Shown here: one piece after another, positions 43,830 to 52,307 of the stretch
How the letters are laid out: the number at the start of each line of letters is the position of its first letter
How positions within the stretch are numbered: the stretch's first letter is position 1
NCBI RefSeq assembly: GCF_943193095.1
Contig: NZ_CALPCV010000001.1
Location: 124,001 to 188,000, forward strand
Length of the DNA: 64,000 nucleotides
Source of the DNA: Parasutterella muris
Lineage (GTDB): Bacteria; Pseudomonadota; Gammaproteobacteria; Burkholderiales; Burkholderiaceae_F
Direction: 5' to 3'
The notes under the pieces: model-generated
The model's database searches: none
Told to the model about the DNA's origin: nothing
The model's input: only the letters and a program-made list of their open reading frames with translations
Translations under genes and position numbers: made by a program

Positions 43830-44921
43830 ATGGAGAATTTTGATTCGCGCACGGTGCTGAATGTTGCAAATGTAGAAATACCCGGGCGTGTTTTTCTTGC
43901 GCCTATGGCCGGAATCACGGATCTTCCGTACCGCCGAATCTGCAGAGCGCACGGAGCGGCCTATGCGGTTGCGGAAATGGTCGCAAGTCAGGCGCAGCTG
44001 AGGACATCCCGAAAGTCGCAGGAGCGGTTTAATCTCAAGGGCGAGCAGGCGCCTCGGGGAATCCAGCTTCTCGGCTGTTTTTCGCAGGACTTGGCCGACA
44101 GCGCGCGTTACGCGGCTGAGTGCGGCGCTCAGATTATCGATCTCAACTGCGGCTGTCCCGCAAAAAAAGTCTGCAGTGTGGCGAGCGGCGCGGCGCTCCT
44201 CGCGAACGAAGATTTAGTGAAGGAGCTGCTTGAAGCCATGGTGTCCTCCGTTAGCGGCCCGGTCACGCTTAAATATCGGACCGGAACGGACGAAGCGCAC
44301 ATTAATGCGGTTAGGATTGCCAAAATGGCTGAAAGCGTCGGCGTGCAGATGCTGACACTTCACGGAAGAACCCGGGCGCAGGCGTTTCGGGGTGAAGCTG
44401 AATATGAAACGATTAGACAGGTAAAACAGGCGGTCGGCATTCCGGTCATTGCCAACGGCGATATAGGCAGCGGCGCCAAGGCGCTTCAGGTCTTGCAAGA
44501 GACGGGGGCGGACGGCGTACTGATCGGCAGAGCGGCAATGGGCAACCCATGGATTTTTGAAGAAATCAGCGCCGCGCTTGATGGGCGCCGCTATGTTCCG
44601 CCGTCCAAGAAAGCCGTTATAGACGTGATTGCCGAACACACGGAGGCGCACTTATCTTTTTACGGAAGCGAACGAGGTCTTAAGACAATTCGCAAACATA
44701 TAAGTTGGTACTTTAAACGGTTAGACTTATGCACAGACTATTTAAAGCGGCTTTATGAAGAAAACACGCCCTCAGGGCTGCAGCAGGCACTTGTCCGAAT
44801 ACTTGAGGATGAGCTGCCGGACAGTGAATCAGCCATGGCAGGCGTTCTCTTTCCATTAGAGCCAAAACCACATCTCCCACACCATGAGGAAAGCAAAGAT
44901 GAAAAAACAGGCGTTGATTAG
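43830..44921 (+). CDS. dusB: tRNA-dihydrouridine synthase B
   Basis: FMN enzyme that reduces uridine to dihydrouridine in tRNA D-loops. The 363-residue protein has VFLAPMAGITDLPYRRICR and IDLNCGCPAKKVCSV with the catalytic Cys. LTLHGRTRAQAF and VIANGDIGSGAKALQVL complete the TIM barrel, and a helical C-terminal domain follows. The last 23 bases overlap purH. In many betaproteobacteria fis lies between dusB and purH; here it is missing. Confidence 0.93.
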   Translation: MENFDSRTVLNVANVEIPGRVFLAPMAGITDLPYRRICRAHGAAYAVAEMVASQAQLRTSRKSQERFNLKGEQAPRGIQLLGCFSQDLADSARYAAECGAQIIDLNCGCPAKKVCSVASGAALLANEDLVKELLEAMVSSVSGPVTLKYRTGTDEAHINAVRIAKMAESVGVQMLTLHGRTRAQAFRGEAEYETIRQVKQAVGIPVIANGDIGSGAKALQVLQETGADGVLIGRAAMGNPWIFEEISAALDGRRYVPPSKKAVIDVIAEHTEAHLSFYGSERGLKTIRKHISWYFKRLDLCTDYLKRLYEENTPSGLQQALVRILEDELPDSESAMAGVLFPLEPKPHLPHHEESKDEKTGVD

Positions 44922-46458
44922 CTGTTCTGACAAATCCGGCGTTGTTGAATTCGCCAGAGAACTTTCGGAACTCGGCTATCACATTTTGTCCACCGGCGGT
45001 ACGGCCAAACTGATTAGCGAAGCCGGCATTCCTGTCCAGGAAGTCGCTGACTACACCGGTTTCCCGGAAATGCTTGACGGTAGAGTTAAGACACTCAACC
45101 CGAAGATTCATGCCGGAATTCTCGCCCGCAGACCCGTGGAGGAGCATATGGAGGCGCTCAAGGCTCACGATATCGATCCGATTGATATCGTTGCCGTGAA
45201 CCTTTATCCGTTTGAACAGGCCATTGCGAACCCGAACTGCACGTTTGAAAACGCGATTGAAAATATCGATATCGGCGGTCCGACAATGATCCGCGCTGCG
45301 GCGAAAAACCATGAAAGCGTCACGGTGATCGTCTCTCCGGCCGACTATCGCAAAGTGATCGAAGAAATTAAGGGAAAAGGTGAAGTCTCCGCCGAGACTC
45401 GCCTTGCGCTTGCCAAAAAGGTATTCGTCCATACCGCGCACTACGACGCCATGATCTCGAACTACCTGACAAGCATCGAAGGCAATGACGTGACCACACG
45501 TTCGAAGTTCCCGGACAGTCTGACTCGCCAGTGGGTTAAGGTTCAGGATATGCGTTACGGCGAAAATCCGCATCAGGAAGCCGCTTTCTATCGTGAACGT
45601 CAGGTTGCGCCGGGACTTCTGGCCGGCTATGTTCAGCATCAGGGCAAAGAGCTTTCCTACAACAATATCGCTGACAGCGATGCGGCTTGGGAAGCAGTGA
45701 GAAGTTTTGATACACCTGCCTGCGTCATTATCAAACACGCGAATCCTTGCGGCGCCGCTATCGGACTTGACGCGGCCGAGGCTTACAGTAAAGCGTTTAA
45801 GTGCGATCCGACATCTGCATTCGGCGGCATTATCGCTTTTAACTGCCAGGTTGGCGCAGAAGCGGCTGAAAAGATTTCCAAGCAGTTCGCCGAAGTGATC
45901 ATTGCTCCGGAATTTACAGAGGAAGCGCTTGCGGTATTCGGTCAGAAGAAGAATCTTCGTCTGCTGACGATTGCCATGGGACATGCGCACAACGATTTGG
46001 ATATGAAGCGCGTCGGCGGCGGTTTGCTTGTTCAGACACCGGACACTCAGACGGTTAAAGAAGATGCTCTGAAGTGCGTAACGAAACTGCAGCCCACGAG
46101 TGCTCAGATTTCCGACATGATGTTTGCATGGAAGATTGCGAAATTTGTGAAGTCCAACACCATCGTGTTTGTGCGCGATGGCATGACTCTTGGTGTCGGC
46201 GCCGGTCAGATGAGCCGCGTGGATTCTGCAAGGATCGCCTCGATCAAAGCGGAAGAAGCCGGTATTAGCCTGAAGGGCAGCGTTGCCGCTTCCGACGCCT
46301 TCTTCCCGTTCCGTGACGGTCTTGATGTGATTGTTGACGCGGGTGCCACTGCCGTTATTCAGCCGGGCGGATCGATTCGCGACGACGAAGTGATCGCCGC
46401 TGCTGATGAACGCGGAATTACAATGGTCTTCACGGGCGAGCGTCATTTCCGCCACTAA
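44899..46458 (+). CDS. purH: AICAR transformylase/IMP cyclohydrolase
   Basis: Bifunctional enzyme for the last two steps of IMP synthesis. The ATG at 44899, preceded by GAGGAAAG, gives 519 residues starting MKKQALISCSDKSGVVEFA; the ATG at 44884 is less likely. The MGS-like IMP cyclohydrolase domain has LSTGGTAKLI and GRVKTLNPKIHAGIL. The AICARFT domain has RYGENPHQEAAFY and the catalytic K-H pair in VIIKHANPCG. Together with purL it covers de novo purine steps in this window. Confidence 0.96.
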   Translation: MKKQALISCSDKSGVVEFARELSELGYHILSTGGTAKLISEAGIPVQEVADYTGFPEMLDGRVKTLNPKIHAGILARRPVEEHMEALKAHDIDPIDIVAVNLYPFEQAIANPNCTFENAIENIDIGGPTMIRAAAKNHESVTVIVSPADYRKVIEEIKGKGEVSAETRLALAKKVFVHTAHYDAMISNYLTSIEGNDVTTRSKFPDSLTRQWVKVQDMRYGENPHQEAAFYRERQVAPGLLAGYVQHQGKELSYNNIADSDAAWEAVRSFDTPACVIIKHANPCGAAIGLDAAEAYSKAFKCDPTSAFGGIIAFNCQVGAEAAEKISKQFAEVIIAPEFTEEALAVFGQKKNLRLLTIAMGHAHNDLDMKRVGGGLLVQTPDTQTVKEDALKCVTKLQPTSAQISDMMFAWKIAKFVKSNTIVFVRDGMTLGVGAGQMSRVDSARIASIKAEEAGISLKGSVAASDAFFPFRDGLDVIVDAGATAVIQPGGSIRDDEVIAAADERGITMVFTGERHFRH

Positions 46459-46478
46459 AAAGTGTGACCAAATTTGGG

Positions 46479-46515
46479 CCGAATTGCTGAGAATTCAGCA
46501 ATTCGGTTTCGATTT
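46479..46515 (+). terminator. Hairpin after purH
   Basis: A perfect 12-bp stem pairs 46479-46490 (starting CCGAATTG) with 46495-46506 around GAAT, followed by TTTCGATTT. It lies 20 bases after the purH stop. Confidence 0.65.
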
Positions 46516-46618
46516 GATAGAGAATTCAAATATATATTGGAAGTATTTTCCTTTTGTCCGCATGGTTCGGAACGGGCTGCTCGGGCAGGAGACAAGAAGT
46601 AAGGAGAGAGGGAATTCT

Positions 46619-47917
46619 ATGAGTGCAAACGCGATTGAAATGAGGAGACGTTTGTTTCTTAAATCATTGGGCGCGGCAGCTGTTGCCAGTACTATGAGTT
46701 CCTCTTTTGCACAGCTGAAGGTGGATATTTTAGGCGTGGGAGCGAATCAGTTCCCAATTGCCATTCCCGCCTTCATTGGCAATGAAGGTGCTCCCGAGAA
46801 CATTGCGGAGATTGTCGGCAATGACTTGGTGAGAAGCGGAGCGTTCCGTCTTGTGGACGGACCGGTTCCGACCTCGTATGACATGACGCCCGAGTGGAGC
46901 AAAATTTCCGCTGTTGGAGCCGGAGCATACGTCATTGGAGAGGTAAAAAAGACACCTGACGGACGCTATGATCTGCAGTTCAGACTCTTTGATCCGGTCA
47001 AACGGCAGGAAACCGACGAGGCGAACTTTGTCTGTGCCAAAGACGATTTGAGACTATATGCTCATAAAATTGCAGACCGTATTTTTGAACGACTGACCGG
47101 AGAAAAGGGAGACTTTGCCAGCCGCATCGCTTATGTGGCACAGCAGGGACGCAAGAGTTTCGCGATTATGGTCGCCGACAGTGACGGGCATAATCCTCAG
47201 GCGGCGCTGCGCAGCAAGGAACCCATCATTTCGATCGCCTGGTCTCCTAACGGCCGGCAGATTGCCTACACCACTTTTGAAACGGGCAAGCCGACGGTTT
47301 GGATTCACGATTTGAGCACCGGCAAAAGACGTCAGGTCGCGGGCTTCCGCGGCAACAACAGCGCTCCGGCGTTCAGCCCCGACGGAAACACGCTTGCGGT
47401 GGCACTCTCCAAGGGCGGCATTACGAAGATATATCTGATGAACGTCAACGGTCAGAATGTTCGTCCGTTTACCGAAGGCAGCAGCATTGATACCGAGCCC
47501 GCGTTTAGCCCGGACGGACAGTACATTTACTTCACGAGCGACAGAGGCGGAAATCCGCAAATCTATCGCAAGCCGGTGGGCGGCGGAAGCGCCGAGCGCG
47601 TGAGCTTCGGCAACGCTTATGCGGTCAGCCCGGCAGTCAGCCCGAAGAATGACCAGCTTGCTTACATCGTACGCAGCGGCGGAACCTTCCAGCTGGTCCA
47701 GCAGGACTTGGCAACCGGCAATGTGATTCCGCTGTCGCAGGTCGGTAAAAACGAATCTCCAAGTTATTCTCCTAATGGGAATATGATTATTTACGCCGCA
47801 GAAGTCGGCGGGAAAGGTGTTTTGTCTACAGTCTCTACAGACGGCAGCGCAAAATCCCGGCTTTCTGGTTTGAGTGGGGATATCAGAGAACCAGCTTGGG
47901 GCCCCACGATTAGTTAA
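46619..47917 (+). CDS. tolB: Tol-Pal system beta-propeller protein TolB
   Basis: Periplasmic protein that binds Pal and links the Tol machinery to the outer membrane. The ATG at 46619 with AAGGAGAG upstream gives 432 residues. An N-terminal domain is followed by a six-bladed propeller of WD40-like PD40 repeats (WSPNGRQIAYTTFETG, FSPDGNTLAVALSKGG, FSPDGQYIYFTSDRGG). The signal peptide carries RRRLFLKSLGAAAVAS, a good twin-arginine motif, so export may be by Tat rather than Sec. It heads tolB-pal-cpoB; tolQRA are not upstream in this window. Confidence 0.95.
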   Translation: MSANAIEMRRRLFLKSLGAAAVASTMSSSFAQLKVDILGVGANQFPIAIPAFIGNEGAPENIAEIVGNDLVRSGAFRLVDGPVPTSYDMTPEWSKISAVGAGAYVIGEVKKTPDGRYDLQFRLFDPVKRQETDEANFVCAKDDLRLYAHKIADRIFERLTGEKGDFASRIAYVAQQGRKSFAIMVADSDGHNPQAALRSKEPIISIAWSPNGRQIAYTTFETGKPTVWIHDLSTGKRRQVAGFRGNNSAPAFSPDGNTLAVALSKGGITKIYLMNVNGQNVRPFTEGSSIDTEPAFSPDGQYIYFTSDRGGNPQIYRKPVGGGSAERVSFGNAYAVSPAVSPKNDQLAYIVRSGGTFQLVQQDLATGNVIPLSQVGKNESPSYSPNGNMIIYAAEVGGKGVLSTVSTDGSAKSRLSGLSGDIREPAWGPTIS

Positions 47918-47929
47918 AAGGAATTTGAA

Positions 47930-48421
47930 ATGCAGTTTTCAAAATTAGCGTTATGCGCATCCGCAGCCGCGGTTCTGTTTTCACTGACTGCCTGCTCGAC
48001 AGTCGATCTTGATAAAGATAAGGACGGCAGCAATGTCGCCGACGGGACTTCTGTTGAAGAAATGCTGAACAGCAAGGACGGTCCTCTTGCCAACCGCTCG
48101 GTTCACTTCGATTTCGACAGTTACTCTGTCAGCGCCGACCAGATGCCGGTCGTGACAAATCACGCACAGTTCCTCGCTGCGCACAAGGACCTTAACGTTC
48201 GCCTCGAAGGCAACACTGACGAGCGCGGCGGCCGTGAATACAACCTCGCTTTAGGGCAGAAACGTGCAGAAGCGGTCAAACAGCGTATGACTCTGATGGG
48301 TGTTTCTCCCGAACAGATCGAAACCATCAGCTTTGGTAAGGAAAAACCGAAAGCGCTCGGCCATGACGAATCTTCATACTATGAAAATCGTCGTGTTGAC
48401 ATTAACTACCAGATCAAATAA
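47930..48421 (+). CDS. pal: Peptidoglycan-associated lipoprotein Pal
   Basis: Outer-membrane lipoprotein of 163 residues. The lipobox is LTAC with Cys22 as the lipidation site. The OmpA-like peptidoglycan-binding domain (about residues 60-163) carries VHFDFDSYSVSADQ and GNTDERGGREYNLALGQKRA, including the DAP-binding Asp and Arg. It starts 12 bases after tolB. Confidence 0.96.
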   Translation: MQFSKLALCASAAAVLFSLTACSTVDLDKDKDGSNVADGTSVEEMLNSKDGPLANRSVHFDFDSYSVSADQMPVVTNHAQFLAAHKDLNVRLEGNTDERGGREYNLALGQKRAEAVKQRMTLMGVSPEQIETISFGKEKPKALGHDESSYYENRRVDINYQIK

Positions 48422-48427
48422 TCCGTA

Positions 48428-49126
48428 ATGAAGAAAGTCGTTCTCGCGGTTCTCGGCACCGTTTTACTCACTGTTAATACTTCAGCGTATGCCCTTTTCG
48501 GAGACGATGAGGCACGCAAAGCGATTATTGAACTTCGCAGTCAGCTCAAGGCGCAGCAGGATATTCAGATGAATCTCTACGACCGTCTTGAGAGCCTGAC
48601 CAAAGAAGTGCAGACCCTTCGCGGTCAAGTGGATGTGCTGAACAACTCCTTAGGCAAGGAACGCGAGAACGCTCAAAGTATTTACGGCAGTCTGCAGAGC
48701 CGTCTTGACGAAATGGACCCGAAAGCCAAGGCGGCTCAGGCGGTGTCCGATAAGGAAATCGCTGCCGAACAGGAGCTCAATAAATGTCTGGAAGTCTTTA
48801 AGAAGGGAGATGCCAATAAGGCAATCGCCTGCTTCAGCACGATCACAACTAAGTACCGTGCGACCAAAACCTATCCGACAGCACTGTATTGGCTCGGAAG
48901 CAGCTATTACATGAAAGGCGATTTCGCTAAGACTATTGGGACTGAAAACAAGTTCATCGCAAGCTATCCGGAACATAAGCAGGTTTCCGAAGCCTATCTT
49001 CTGGTCGGTATGGCTCAGATGGACTCAAAGAAAACGGATGAAGCCAATAAAACCTTCCGTAAGCTGATTCAGTTATTCCCAAAGAGCGGCGCCGCCGCAA
49101 TTGCGAAAAAGCAGTTAGGTTCCTAA
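48428..49126 (+). CDS. cpoB: Cell division coordinator CpoB (YbgF)
   Basis: Periplasmic protein of 232 residues linking Tol-Pal with peptidoglycan synthesis at division. Signal peptide MKKVVLAVLGTVLLTVNTSAYA, an N-terminal trimerising coiled coil (about residues 28-90, with SQLKAQQDIQMNLYDRLES), a linker, and a TPR domain with ALYWLGSSYYMKGDFAKTI and AYLLVGMAQMDSKKTDEANK. It follows pal after 6 bases and closes the operon with a terminator. Confidence 0.93.
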   Translation: MKKVVLAVLGTVLLTVNTSAYALFGDDEARKAIIELRSQLKAQQDIQMNLYDRLESLTKEVQTLRGQVDVLNNSLGKERENAQSIYGSLQSRLDEMDPKAKAAQAVSDKEIAAEQELNKCLEVFKKGDANKAIACFSTITTKYRATKTYPTALYWLGSSYYMKGDFAKTIGTENKFIASYPEHKQVSEAYLLVGMAQMDSKKTDEANKTFRKLIQLFPKSGAAAIAKKQLGS

Positions 49127-49135
49127 CGAATACAA

Positions 49136-49160
49136 GCCGCGGATTCCGCGGTTTTCTTTT
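49136..49160 (+). terminator. Terminator of tolB-pal-cpoB
   Basis: CCGCG (49137-49141) pairs with CGCGG (49147-49151), followed by TTTTCTTTT. It is 10 bases past the cpoB stop. Confidence 0.75.
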
Positions 49161-49215
49161 GACCGACTCTGAAGACGGGGAAAGGGTATTCTCATTTTGT
49201 GACGCTTCAGGCGGC

Positions 49216-49302
49216 TGACCTCCTAAAGCTTATTAAGCTACAGAAAAAGAGACAGCGAGCGCGGGGATCCTGCGCTCAGAAAAAAAATTTTAGGAGGTCA
49301 CC
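49216..49302 (+). ncRNA. Structured leader of the ClC gene that hides its ribosome-binding site (putative cis-regulatory RNA)
   Basis: A perfect 12-bp helix pairs TGACCTCCTAAA (49216-49227) with TTTAGGAGGTCA (49289-49300), which contains the whole Shine-Dalgarno and ends 2 bases before the GTG start. Inside it are two smaller hairpins: AGCTT/AAGCT (49227-49239, sharing one base) and a 9-bp GAGCGC-GGG/CCT-GCGCTC stem (49257-49277). Purine-rich single strands join them. The layout is a three-helix junction, typical of riboswitches acting on translation. It does not match the fluoride (crcB), guanidine or Mn riboswitch consensus that I know. Confidence 0.55.
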
Positions 49303-50637
49303 GTGAGTTTGCTGCGCACGTGCTGGTTCTATTTCGTATGTTTAATTGCCGGTGTTCTGACCGGTTTTGTGGGCGGCTATTTTCAGGTCTTTCTTCATCG
49401 AGCGGACCATCTTAGGCTGTATTTATCCGCATGGGCGCATCAAATCGGATTTTTTGAAGGGTTCTGTCTCATTCTCCTGATCTGTGTCGGAGCAGCTGTG
49501 ATTGGCAGGGCTCTGGTACGATTTGCCCCGACCGCAGGCGGCAGCGGTATTCAATATGTTGAAGCGGCATGGCGTCAGGAAGTGGAGCCGGCAAGACTTC
49601 GTGTCGTGTTTGTGAAGTTTATCGGCGGCCTGCTGACACTTGGCAGCGGTATGGCTCTCGGACGTGAAGGTCCGACCGTTCAGATGGGAGCTGCTCTTGG
49701 AGCGACCCTTGGCCGATGGCTGAAATTTACGCCTGAAGAGCTGCGTTTTCTCACGATCGCTTCGGCCGGCACCGGCCTGGGTGTGGCGTTTTCTTCTCCG
49801 CTTGGCGGATCTATGTTTACCTTTGAGGAAGTGACCAAGGACATTCGTATGAATTTGGTTATTCCAACGCTGATCTGTGCGTTTGCGGGTTGTACGGTTT
49901 CCATGACCATTCTCGGCATGCAGCCGGATTATCATGTGATCTCTCGAGCATTCGCGCTTCCTAATTTTAAGGAGGCTGCCGCCTATATCTGCTTTGGTGT
50001 ATTTATGGGCGCGATGGGCCCGCTCTATAACAAGCTGGTTCTTTGGCTTCTGGACGCCAATAAGTATTTTTCTTCGCTTCTTCCGGAGGTTAAAGCGGCT
50101 TTAGTCGGAGTAGTGGTTGCGGCTTTGGTTTATTTTGCTCCGGGTCTTTCCGGCGGCGGAGACCTGCTTGCTCAGCAGATGCTCAATTACTCTTTCCCGA
50201 TCATGACCATCCTCGCCATTGGCCTGATTCGTTGGTTCTTCGCTCCGCTTTGTTATTCAACCGGAGTACCGGGCGGACTTTTCTCGCCCTTGCTCCTGAT
50301 GGGCGGCATACTAGGTCAGTTCTTCATCTGGATACTTAATCTGTTCGGCCTCAATCTGAATCCGATGGTTTTCTGCGCCGTAGGAATGAGCGCGTTCTTC
50401 GCCTCGACAATTTGTGCGCCGATTACCGGGGTGCTTCTGATTCTGGAAATGACGGCCTGCTGGGATCTGACGCTTCCCATGATGATTGCTTCAGCGCTTG
50501 CGTTCTTTACCTCTCAGGCGCTGAAGAGCATGCCGGTATATACCGCTCTGAGGCTTCGTATTCCCGAGGTCAAAGCCCTGGAGGAAAAAGGTGTTAAGGT
50601 CCTTGGTCCGGCACCGATTCCAAAAGATCTTTCATAA
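49303..50637 (+). CDS. ClC-family chloride/proton antiporter
   Basis: Inner-membrane protein of 444 residues with the ClC fold. The selectivity motifs are GGSGIQY (residues about 80-85, Gln where most have Pro), GREGPTVQMG (120-129, gating Glu122) and GVPGGLFSPLLLMGG. The pair FEEVTKD (Glu175/176) matches the internal proton glutamate of E. coli ClcA, and Tyr413 in MPVYTALRLR the central tyrosine. With both glutamates it should be an antiporter rather than a channel. The start is GTG at 49303 with a perfect AGGAGG that is sequestered in the leader. Confidence 0.9.
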   Translation: MSLLRTCWFYFVCLIAGVLTGFVGGYFQVFLHRADHLRLYLSAWAHQIGFFEGFCLILLICVGAAVIGRALVRFAPTAGGSGIQYVEAAWRQEVEPARLRVVFVKFIGGLLTLGSGMALGREGPTVQMGAALGATLGRWLKFTPEELRFLTIASAGTGLGVAFSSPLGGSMFTFEEVTKDIRMNLVIPTLICAFAGCTVSMTILGMQPDYHVISRAFALPNFKEAAAYICFGVFMGAMGPLYNKLVLWLLDANKYFSSLLPEVKAALVGVVVAALVYFAPGLSGGGDLLAQQMLNYSFPIMTILAIGLIRWFFAPLCYSTGVPGGLFSPLLLMGGILGQFFIWILNLFGLNLNPMVFCAVGMSAFFASTICAPITGVLLILEMTACWDLTLPMMIASALAFFTSQALKSMPVYTALRLRIPEVKALEEKGVKVLGPAPIPKDLS

Positions 50638-50642
50638 AGAAA

Positions 50643-50682
50643 AAAGGCCTCTTTCAATGTGCTGAAAGAGGCCTTTAAGTTT
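50643..50682. terminator. Bidirectional terminator between the ClC and porin genes
   Basis: A 13-bp stem pairs 50643-50655 (AAAGGCCTCTTTC) with 50664-50676 around AATGTGCT. T runs exist on both strands. Confidence 0.8.
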
Positions 50683-50710
50683 ACAAGGAGAACTTAGACT
50701 TTAAAGCGGG

Positions 50711-51868
50711 TTAGAACGCATGGCTCAGACCCACAAAAACCGTCCAGGGGCTCTTGCCGATCTTGGTGTCGGGAGCAGAAGAAGAACCGCCGCCGCCATT
50801 GATAGTGTAGTTGACGTTGTCGTCGTTATGCATGTACGCTGCGCCGCCGTAAATGGTGGAGCGTTTGCTGAGCGGGTAGTCGTAGCGAGCAGAGATGTTC
50901 CACGCATTGGAGTCGTCTGTCGTATTGTTCTTGAGGAAGGCAAAGCCGTTCAAGAGGTAGCCGCCCATCAAAGGAGTCTTTGCGGAAACGCTGTATACCA
51001 TCAGATTCGGGTTGGCGTTGCGATCAACCGCTTTGGAGCCCTGACGGTAAATAAGATTGCCGTACAGCTTTGTGACGCCGAAATCGTAGCTGGCGCCAAG
51101 GTTGTAAAGGGACTCATGCGCATTGATTGTGCGGAAGTTGTTAGGCGCGAAGCCGGCAAGGTTCTGATAGGTGTAAGTCAGTCCGACGCCAAGTGCGCCG
51201 CTGCGGTAAACCGCCTGCACTGCATAGGTGTTGCCCAGTTTGTTGGACTGTTCATCGCTCAGTTCCTGAGTCACACGATTCAGCTTCTTCTGTTCACCGA
51301 GAGAAACCATCGCAGACATCACCAGACCGCCGAATTTCGGGGACTCATAAATAATTGAGTTGTCGCGGCGAGTCATGTTGTCAATACCGGACAGACCGTT
51401 AATGCCTGAGATATGATTGCTCGGGATATAAGGCGCCGGGGCCATAAAGTTGTTGATCGTGCTGCCGAGGCTGCATCCGAAAGCGTCAAACTGAGCGATA
51501 CCGCCGAAGTTGAGTGTGTACTGACGACCGAAGGAAAGGGCACCCCAGCCGCCTTTTACGCCGAGAACGGTTTCACGCTGGAAGGCGTATCCGTCGCCGC
51601 CAGTCGCAGGACTGTTGGTACCGTTATCAAGCATAAAGCCGTTTTCTAAGCGGAAGAATACGGAGTTGCCGCCGCCGAGATCTTCGGTTCCTTTAATACC
51701 CCATCTGGAGCCGGCTTTACCGCCGCTGCCGAGATCGACAACGGCTCCGTTGCCGCCGTTATAGACCTGTACATAAGCGTCAACAATACCGTACAGTTCA
51801 ACATTTGCTGCGAAGGCAGTAGTAGAGAATGCAGCCAAGACTGCAGGCATAAGAGTTCTAAGTTTCAT
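50711..51868 (-). CDS. Gram-negative general porin (Burkholderiales type)
   Basis: Trimeric outer-membrane beta-barrel. The ATG at 51868 gives 385 residues. The signal peptide MKLRTLMPAVLAAFSTTAFA is followed by the canonical start NVELYGIVDAYVQVYNGG. The barrel has GSRWGIKGTEDLGGGNSVFFRLENGF and RQYTLNFGGIAQFDAFG (probable loop L3). It ends VGLSHAF with the C-terminal Phe needed for Bam. No clear Shine-Dalgarno is seen; instead a perfect 12-bp palindrome abuts the ATG. It is only 36 bases downstream of the tetraheme cytochrome gene on the same strand, so it may belong to the reductase operon. Confidence 0.9.
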   Translation of the reverse strand: MKLRTLMPAVLAAFSTTAFAANVELYGIVDAYVQVYNGGNGAVVDLGSGGKAGSRWGIKGTEDLGGGNSVFFRLENGFMLDNGTNSPATGGDGYAFQRETVLGVKGGWGALSFGRQYTLNFGGIAQFDAFGCSLGSTINNFMAPAPYIPSNHISGINGLSGIDNMTRRDNSIIYESPKFGGLVMSAMVSLGEQKKLNRVTQELSDEQSNKLGNTYAVQAVYRSGALGVGLTYTYQNLAGFAPNNFRTINAHESLYNLGASYDFGVTKLYGNLIYRQGSKAVDRNANPNLMVYSVSAKTPLMGGYLLNGFAFLKNNTTDDSNAWNISARYDYPLSKRSTIYGGAAYMHNDDNVNYTINGGGGSSSAPDTKIGKSPWTVFVGLSHAF

Positions 51869-51904
51869 AGAGATATCTCTTTGGAATTTGATAAACACTC
51901 AAAG

Positions 51905-52264
51905 CTATTTGACGTTAAAGTCAAATTTATGGCACTGAGCGCAGTAATTTTCAGGAGGCTCATGCTGGAGATGGCAGTTGATGCATTCTCCGTTATGAGG
52001 CGCTTTGTGAGGATTGGCACCCGGAAGTTCCTTTGTCTTTTCCGCTAATGCGTCCTTGTTGTGGCATTGAGTGCAGGTTGCGTCATCCGGGAATTTCGGG
52101 TTCTTGAGGTCTTCGCCGTGACAGCTGTTGCAGGTAACTCCTTTTGCAACATGACGATCGGCGCCCATCGGAGGATTGGCAGCTAAAGCAAATGAGGCGA
52201 AGAACATTAACCCGGCGCTAAGGACAGCCGCCGCAGCGTAGCCCAAATTTATTTTTGTTCTCAA
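51905..52264 (-). CDS. Periplasmic tetraheme cytochrome c
   Basis: Small electron carrier of 119 residues. After a Sec signal peptide (residues 1-29) there are four CxxCH motifs at residues 45-49, 64-68, 94-98 and 108-112. Four other histidines (His38, His86, His90, His101) are free to give bis-His ligation of all hemes. The spacing resembles the N-terminal heme domain of flavocytochrome c3 and the small tetraheme cytochromes of Shewanella. It follows the flavoprotein gene after 58 bases. The start is TTG at 52264 with GGAG 7 bases upstream, buried in a hairpin. Confidence 0.93.
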   Translation of the reverse strand: MRTKINLGYAAAAVLSAGLMFFASFALAANPPMGADRHVAKGVTCNSCHGEDLKNPKFPDDATCTQCHNKDALAEKTKELPGANPHKAPHNGECINCHLQHEPPENYCAQCHKFDFNVK

Positions 52265-52269
52265 GATGT

Positions 52270-52307
52270 GTCTCCGAACCGGAGACTCCGTGAAAGGACG
52301 TCTCCGG
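52270..52307 (-). promoter_or_regulatory. Two mutually exclusive hairpins before the cytochrome start
   Basis: Three segments read 5' to 3' on the minus strand: CCGGAGAC (52307-52300), GTCTCCGG (52286-52279) and CGGAGAC (52276-52270). The middle one can pair with the first (8 bp, 13-base loop) or with the last (7 bp, 3-base loop). The last contains the GGAG that serves the cytochrome TTG start. Ribosomes finishing the flavoprotein gene (stop at 52323-52325) reach to the first segment. Base pairing is read from sequence; the switch is inference. Confidence 0.5.

Noticed and set aside
44713..46455. 580-codon open frame antisense to purH
   Set aside because: It mirrors the codon structure of purH, has no family match and no ribosome-binding site; the same holds for other long antisense frames such as those opposite purL, ssb and lptD.
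49160..49302. Fluoride (crcB) riboswitch before the ClC gene
   Set aside because: The conserved core of the fluoride class and its pseudoknot are not seen, and the ClC protein has the chloride-type motifs rather than those of fluoride exporters.
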